Part shown: piece by piece, positions 30,277 to 33,823 of the stretch
How the letters are laid out: each line of letters opens with the position of its first letter
Position numbering within the stretch: the first letter of the stretch is position 1
Source of the DNA: an uncultured Bacteroidales bacterium
Lineage (GTDB): Bacteria; Bacteroidota; Bacteroidia; Bacteroidales; F082
Assembly (NCBI GenBank): GCA_947303055.1
Contig: CAMYXV010000011.1
Coordinates: forward strand, 1 to 33,823
DNA length: 33,823 nt
Direction: 5' to 3'
Notes under the pieces: model-generated
What the model was told of the DNA's origin: nothing
The model's database searches: none
Seen by the model: only the letters and a program-made list of their open reading frames with translations
Made by a program: the position numbers and the translations under genes

Positions 30277-30951
30277 TCACTTCAGTTCTATAAAAAAGAG
30301 GTTCAACTTATTGGAATAATTGGTCTTGCCAAGGTCAGGTAGTTGGGCGTGCTTGCTTATTTTTTCGATGATTTGGACTTTTGCGGGATTTGCCTTTGCC
30401 TCGTCGTTCACGTTATAGGAGATGGCACCCATCAGAAAATCGGCAAGCTGCATTAGAAGGCTCTCGTCGGAGCGGATGTTTTGGACATTGCGAAAGACAC
30501 CGAACTTTACATTAAGGATTTCCTTCAGTCTTCTCACCTTCAATGCACTCAGTGTGTCCTTGATATCGAGATAGACATTGTAATGGCAGAGTGTATCGAT
30601 GTTGTAATTCAACAACTGATAGTACATCTTATAGTAGAAATCATCGAATGAGGTATTGAAATCGTCGCACTTGATCTTTGACTTTTCAATTCCAATGGCG
30701 CGGAAGCGGAGATCTGTATCGAAGAAATAATCTACGAGGTCGAGGTAGAAACGGAGTTTTGACATCGACACGTTGGCCCATTTTATTTCAGCGTAGAAGT
30801 TATGGCTTCGCTTAAGTTCTTTGATGCGCCGACAATGCCGTTTGACTTGAGGGTATGCACTACTGACCGAGCCAAGGAACATGTATTTCTTGTGGTCGTG
30901 TTCCAGATGGCAACTTTCGTCGCAATAGATATTGAATGTCTTGCTTTCCAT
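30277..30951 (-). CDS. DUF3800 domain protein
   Basis: The 224-residue protein fits DUF3800 (PF12686): YCDES with the acidic pair D11/E12 near the start, MFLGSV (24-29), AEIKW (54-58), YLDIKD (127-132) and DESLLMQLADFLMGAISYN (162-180). The spaced acidic residues suggest a metal-dependent RNase-H-like active site, which is inference; the family function is unknown. DUF3800 genes are common in accessory regions and near defence genes. Here it is the first gene of a two-gene minus-strand operon between the two regulator copies, with a promoter at 30978 and a terminator at 29733. Its AT-rich base use differs from neighbouring metabolic genes by eye, consistent with acquisition. Confidence 0.8.
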   Translation of the reverse strand: MESKTFNIYCDESCHLEHDHKKYMFLGSVSSAYPQVKRHCRRIKELKRSHNFYAEIKWANVSMSKLRFYLDLVDYFFDTDLRFRAIGIEKSKIKCDDFNTSFDDFYYKMYYQLLNYNIDTLCHYNVYLDIKDTLSALKVRRLKEILNVKFGVFRNVQNIRSDESLLMQLADFLMGAISYNVNDEAKANPAKVQIIEKISKHAQLPDLGKTNYSNKLNLFFIELK

Positions 30952-30977
30952 AACTGATGGTTATTTTTTACTGTCTG

Positions 30978-30985
30978 CAAATTTA
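30978..30985 (-). promoter_or_regulatory. -7 promoter element for the DUF3800 cassette
   Basis: On the minus strand TAAATTTG is an exact TAnnTTTG, 26 nt before the ATG at 30951. Confidence 0.6.
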
Positions 30986-31062
30986 GTTGTTTTTCGTAAA
31001 ACAGCATAATAGGGTGGAAAAATAGATTTAAGCAATAAGACTTGAATTGTATTGAATAGATT

Positions 31063-31096
31063 TTTGATTGAGTTTGATGGATTTTAAGTAGTTTTG
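31063..31096 (+). promoter_or_regulatory. Promoter for regulator B, very close to its start codon
   Basis: TTTG (31063-31066) and TAGTTTTG (31089-31096) are 22 nt apart. A TTG at 31068-31070 gives 18 nt. The -7 box ends only 4 nt before the GTG start, implying a leaderless or nearly leaderless transcript. Confidence 0.5.
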
Positions 31097-31100
31097 CAGC

Positions 31101-32927
31101 GTGAAACGTTGGTTTTACATAGGAATCCTGTTGTTGGCGTTAACGGTAGCCTGCGACTATCCTACTAAGGTCGTTGAATCTATTGAAACGCCGTCGTCTC
31201 CTGTATTGGCGGAGATTGACAGCCTGATGTGGCAGCAGCCGGATAGTGCTTTTGCGATGCTTCAGGAGTTTGCTTCAAGTGCGGCAGCAGATAGTCTGGA
31301 TGAGTTTAACGGGCATTACTGCCAGGTGCTGATTTCGGAGCTGCTGTATAAGAATTATTATAGACAGAGTAACCGAAAGGATCTGCTGAAGGCGGTGGGG
31401 TATTTTGATTCCATCGATGACGGGTTTTTGGCGGCACGGGCGCATTATATTAATGGTGTGGGGTATTATGAGCGCGACAGCCTTATTGAGGCCTGCTGGG
31501 AATACCTCAATGCCTTACGGATGATGAAAGTACATTTTGAGGAGAAGGTTTTGGTGGGACACAAGGCACGGTTTATGACTTTGACCTATAACCGCCTTGG
31601 GGATTTGTTTTCCGCACAATTCATGCAGGAGCCTGCCATCTATTGCTGTAAGAAAAGCTTGGATTATGATAGAATTGCCCAGGCTTCGCCAGACAAGATT
31701 GCCAACACACTCCTTCAATTAGGAAAGCAGTTTGGTAAATTGAAAGAATATGATAGTGCAGCATATTATTTCGATGAGGCACTGAAACAATTGCCCGATA
31801 CGAACAATTTGATTTTCAGGGACTTGATTTCGGCCAGGGCTTTTCTGTATTATCAAATGGGTAAAGGGGTTGAGCCTTCGGTGAATGATCTGAGGCGTAT
31901 GGCAATTCAAACCACAGATGAAACAGAGAAATTGAATCGCTATTTGACTATTGGCAGTATTTATAGTGAGGAGGTACAATATGATTCAGCGTTAGTTTAT
32001 TTAACGCCTGTGTTTGAGAATATGGAGGATGCTGCCAGACAAAGGATTGCGGCGCGATATCTTTACGAGATATTCCAAAATCAGGGAGACACATTGAAAG
32101 CCGCCCAGTTTTCGATGTATATTGCGGGAAACACCGTATCGGAAGGGGAAAGCAATGCACAGGTCTCGCAACTTAACGAGTTGTTTCAGCAGCATCTACA
32201 ATGGGAACAGGAACGGGCCGATGCTGAAAGGCAGGGGAAAGTCCGTGTCCAAAGAAACAGGATGATCGTGGCAACAGGCATCCTTGCGGTGTTGGCCGCT
32301 CTTACGGCTTGGCTGCTCCACAGGCGCAAGATGAAAGAGCAACATGAAAAAGCCAACCAGCAGATAGAGGTTGAGCGTGAAGCGCACCGGTTGGAAAGCC
32401 AAAAATTGGAAGCCGAAAGGGAAGCGCACCGTTTGGAGAAAGCGTCGATGTCGGGGCGGTTGAAAAAGAGCAACCAGGAGGTGAGGGAGCTGAAGGACCA
32501 AATCAAACGGCAGGAGGAGGTGAACGCGAAGCCCCAACAGGCTGAATCGTTCACCGATGAGCCTATCTGCCGCCTCATCATGGAACGGGTGCATGAAGGA
32601 CAGTTCAAGGCGCAGATGGACTGCAAGCTTTATCAAGACGCCGCCTTAAGCAAGGAACAGGTGATGGCGTTGCGCGATGCCGCCGACCGCCATTTCAATC
32701 TGTTCACCGTCAGGTTAGCCAAAGCCTATCCCAACCTCACCAAGAACGACCTCGACTATTGCTGCCTCTATCTGCTTGGCCTTTCTGACGCCGACATCTC
32801 TGCCCTGATGCAGCGGGCTTACACCACCGTGAACGACCGAGGCCGCAAAATGAAAGCCATTTTCGGTGCTGAAGAGCCTCTTTCGGTCACTCTCCGAGGC
32901 TTCGCGGAGGAATTCACATCTAATTGA
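31101..32927 (+). CDS. Membrane-spanning TPR/LuxR-like HTH regulator B (mosaic paralogue of A)
   Basis: This 608-residue protein has the layout of regulator A: lipobox-like ALTVAC (Cys18), TPR-like sensor (about 40-345), transmembrane helix (388-407), coiled coil (410-476) and LuxR-like HTH (about 543-588). It starts at GTG; the following KRWFYIGILLLALTVAC requires this start. Residues about 44-121 and everything after about 375 are nearly identical to A, while residues about 122-216 are clearly different, so the two probably sense different partners but bind similar DNA. The operator and promoter at 32947-33007 lead to the outer-membrane gene at 33088, its likely target. The HTH and operator are inside one long conversion tract. 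Confidence 0.85.
   Translation: MKRWFYIGILLLALTVACDYPTKVVESIETPSSPVLAEIDSLMWQQPDSAFAMLQEFASSAAADSLDEFNGHYCQVLISELLYKNYYRQSNRKDLLKAVGYFDSIDDGFLAARAHYINGVGYYERDSLIEACWEYLNALRMMKVHFEEKVLVGHKARFMTLTYNRLGDLFSAQFMQEPAIYCCKKSLDYDRIAQASPDKIANTLLQLGKQFGKLKEYDSAAYYFDEALKQLPDTNNLIFRDLISARAFLYYQMGKGVEPSVNDLRRMAIQTTDETEKLNRYLTIGSIYSEEVQYDSALVYLTPVFENMEDAARQRIAARYLYEIFQNQGDTLKAAQFSMYIAGNTVSEGESNAQVSQLNELFQQHLQWEQERADAERQGKVRVQRNRMIVATGILAVLAALTAWLLHRRKMKEQHEKANQQIEVEREAHRLESQKLEAEREAHRLEKASMSGRLKKSNQEVRELKDQIKRQEEVNAKPQQAESFTDEPICRLIMERVHEGQFKAQMDCKLYQDAALSKEQVMALRDAADRHFNLFTVRLAKAYPNLTKNDLDYCCLYLLGLSDADISALMQRAYTTVNDRGRKMKAIFGAEEPLSVTLRGFAEEFTSN
31236..31466 (+). repeat. Recombining repeat block 1 (pairs with 23220-23450)
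   Basis: 231 nt in regulator B nearly identical to regulator A; see the pair for the boundaries. Confidence 0.85.
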
Positions 32928-32970
32928 TTATCGGTACGATAGCGAAAAACCCGTACAAACCCGTACATGG
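32226..32970 (+). repeat. Recombining repeat block 2 (pairs with 24210-24954)
   Basis: 745 nt covering the membrane, coiled-coil and HTH part of regulator B plus the operator, collinear with the block in A. Confidence 0.85.
32947..32966 (+). promoter_or_regulatory. Tandem 10-bp operator candidate (AAACCCGTAC x2), copy B
   Basis: Same tandem repeat as copy A, again ending 10 nt before the -33 element of the downstream promoter. Confidence 0.65.
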
Positions 32971-32975
32971 ATATT

Positions 32976-33007
32976 CTTGCCATGCATGGGGGCTCGGTGT
33001 AGTTTTG
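32976..33007 (+). promoter_or_regulatory. Promoter for the outer-membrane protein at 33088
   Basis: CTTG (32976-32979), a 20-nt spacer and TAGTTTTG (33000-33007). The transcript would have a leader of about 75 nt before the ATG at 33088, containing a tiny frame at 33065-33091 that overlaps the start. Confidence 0.7.
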
Positions 33008-33087
33008 CCGAAAAATTGTTAAAGCAAACAGTAACTTTTTCAGCGTAAGTCCGTATAACAGAAAATGAATTTAAACACAATAGCATT

Positions 33088-33823
33088 ATGAAAAGATTTA
33101 TTACTTTCACCTGCTGCATGACTCTTGTTTTGGGCATACAAGCGCAGAACATCAGCGGAAAGGTCGTTGATGAAACCAACCAATCCATTCCCTACGCCAA
33201 TGTAGTGCAGATGAGCCAGGACTCGGCTTTTTTAAACGGCTGTGTCACAGATGAAAACGGAGCCTTCCAAATGGGAAAGGCGCAAAATGCGGCCTTGCTG
33301 AAGGTGTCCTTCATTGGCTACAAGGATAAATGGCTACCTCTTTCAGGAAAGCAATCCAATTTGGGCACCATTCAACTTGAACTTGATGCCGTCAGCCTTA
33401 ACGAAGTGACGGTCAGCGCGGGGCTTCCCGATGTTTACATTAAAGGTGACGCGCAAGTGACCACGGTCGAGAACAGCATCCTCGCCGATGTGGGTGCTGC
33501 TGACGATGTTTTGGGCAAGATTCCAGGCATCGTCAAGGACGACGACAAACTGACGGTGTTCGGCAAGGGTGAGCCGCTGGTTTACATCAACGGGCGACAG
33601 GTGCGTGACTTCAGCGAATTGGAGCAACTCAACGCCAAGGACATACAGCGCGTGGAGTTGGTCACCAACCCAGGGGCGCGGTACGATGCCACGGTCGGGG
33701 CGGTGGTGCGTATCGTCACCAAGAAAAACCCCAATGAGGGCTTGGGCGTGGATGTGCGCTCATCGGTTTATCAATCGGCGGCCAACACCGACCTGCGCGA
33801 CATCGTAAGCCTCAACTATCGCA
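33088..33823 (+). CDS. TonB-receptor-like outer-membrane protein (paralogue B), N-terminal part, cut by window edge
   Basis: The open frame continues past the right edge with 245 residues visible. It starts MKRFITFTCCMTLVLGIQAQ (signal peptide), followed by a CarboxypepD_reg domain (about 21-108) and a plug-like domain (about 115-215, with YINGRQVRDFSELEQL and VELVTNPGARYDATVG). It closely matches the N-terminal part of the protein at 26559 from NISGKVVDETNQS onward, but its signal peptide is different. It is directly controlled by the promoter at 32976 and by the operator at 32947, after regulator B. Confidence 0.88.
   Translation, partial: MKRFITFTCCMTLVLGIQAQNISGKVVDETNQSIPYANVVQMSQDSAFLNGCVTDENGAFQMGKAQNAALLKVSFIGYKDKWLPLSGKQSNLGTIQLELDAVSLNEVTVSAGLPDVYIKGDAQVTTVENSILADVGAADDVLGKIPGIVKDDDKLTVFGKGEPLVYINGRQVRDFSELEQLNAKDIQRVELVTNPGARYDATVGAVVRIVTKKNPNEGLGVDVRSSVYQSAANTDLRDIVSLNYR

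Noticed and set aside
23067-33823. Transposon or integrative element as the cause of the duplication
   Set aside because: No transposase, integrase, relaxase or terminal repeat could be seen; gene conversion explains the blocks.
1-33823. CRISPR arrays, tRNA or rRNA genes
   Set aside because: No regular 24-40 nt repeats with spacers, and no cloverleaf or ribosomal sequence seen; the tandem 8-mers, 9-mers and 10-mers are too short and unspaced.

Overview
The window looks like a chromosomal segment of an uncultured member of the Bacteroidales (Bacteroidetes), possibly gut-associated; the habitat is a guess. Evidence: several promoters match the Bacteroidetes form (TTTG, 19-20 bp, TAnnTTTG) and genes rarely have Shine-Dalgarno sites. 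Three proteins or fragments end in a type IX secretion system (T9SS) sorting domain, and there are CarboxypepD-reg/TonB-type outer-membrane proteins, PorT-like beta-barrels and lipoproteins with a Cys lipobox. I saw no rRNA, tRNA, CRISPR array, transposase or integrase. No gene-free stretch exceeds 300 bases.

Region 1 (1-21.8 kb) is mostly ordinary. It starts with the 5' end of an AbrB-type gene on the minus strand and a large secreted gingipain-like C25 protease. An EamA transporter/exported nitroreductase pair, a bile-acid:Na+ symporter-like gene, a zinc metallopeptidase and a 64-residue protein coupled to a 5'-nucleotidase lipoprotein follow. Next come a low-complexity secreted protein, upp, elbB with a crotonase-family gene, and a three-gene operon ending in queG. 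The last part holds an MltF-like transglycosylase with an outer-membrane protein, a PlsC-like acyltransferase with a phosphoesterase, and a large secreted lamin-tail protein. Three of the convergent gene junctions carry hairpins with a shared loop (ATGTCATTCC...GGAATCTAT) but different, fully paired stems; two other convergent pairs abut with no spacer. A separate 83-nt nested palindrome lies at 8981-9063.

Region 2 (21.9-33.8 kb) is accessory and repetitive. An ATPase gene leads into a membrane-spanning regulator (lipobox, TPR sensor, transmembrane helix, coiled coil, LuxR-like HTH; 614 aa). A second, mosaic copy (608 aa) starts at 31101. Each regulator is followed by the same module: two AAACCCGTAC 10-mers in tandem, 10 nt, a -33/-7 promoter, then a surface-protein gene (a T9SS beta-propeller protein at 25018; a TonB-type outer-membrane protein at 33088, cut by the window edge). 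I infer that each regulator controls the adjacent surface gene through this operator.

Between the two regulators lie a further outer-membrane protein, two or three copies of a leader built from 8-mer and 9-mer tandem repeats, a small lipoprotein gene broken at a T6 tract, a stranded T9SS sorting domain and a probable short RNA. On the minus strand is a two-gene cassette (DUF3800 plus a BECR-like nuclease candidate) that could be an undescribed defence or toxin pair. The region reads as a recombining surface-protein locus.
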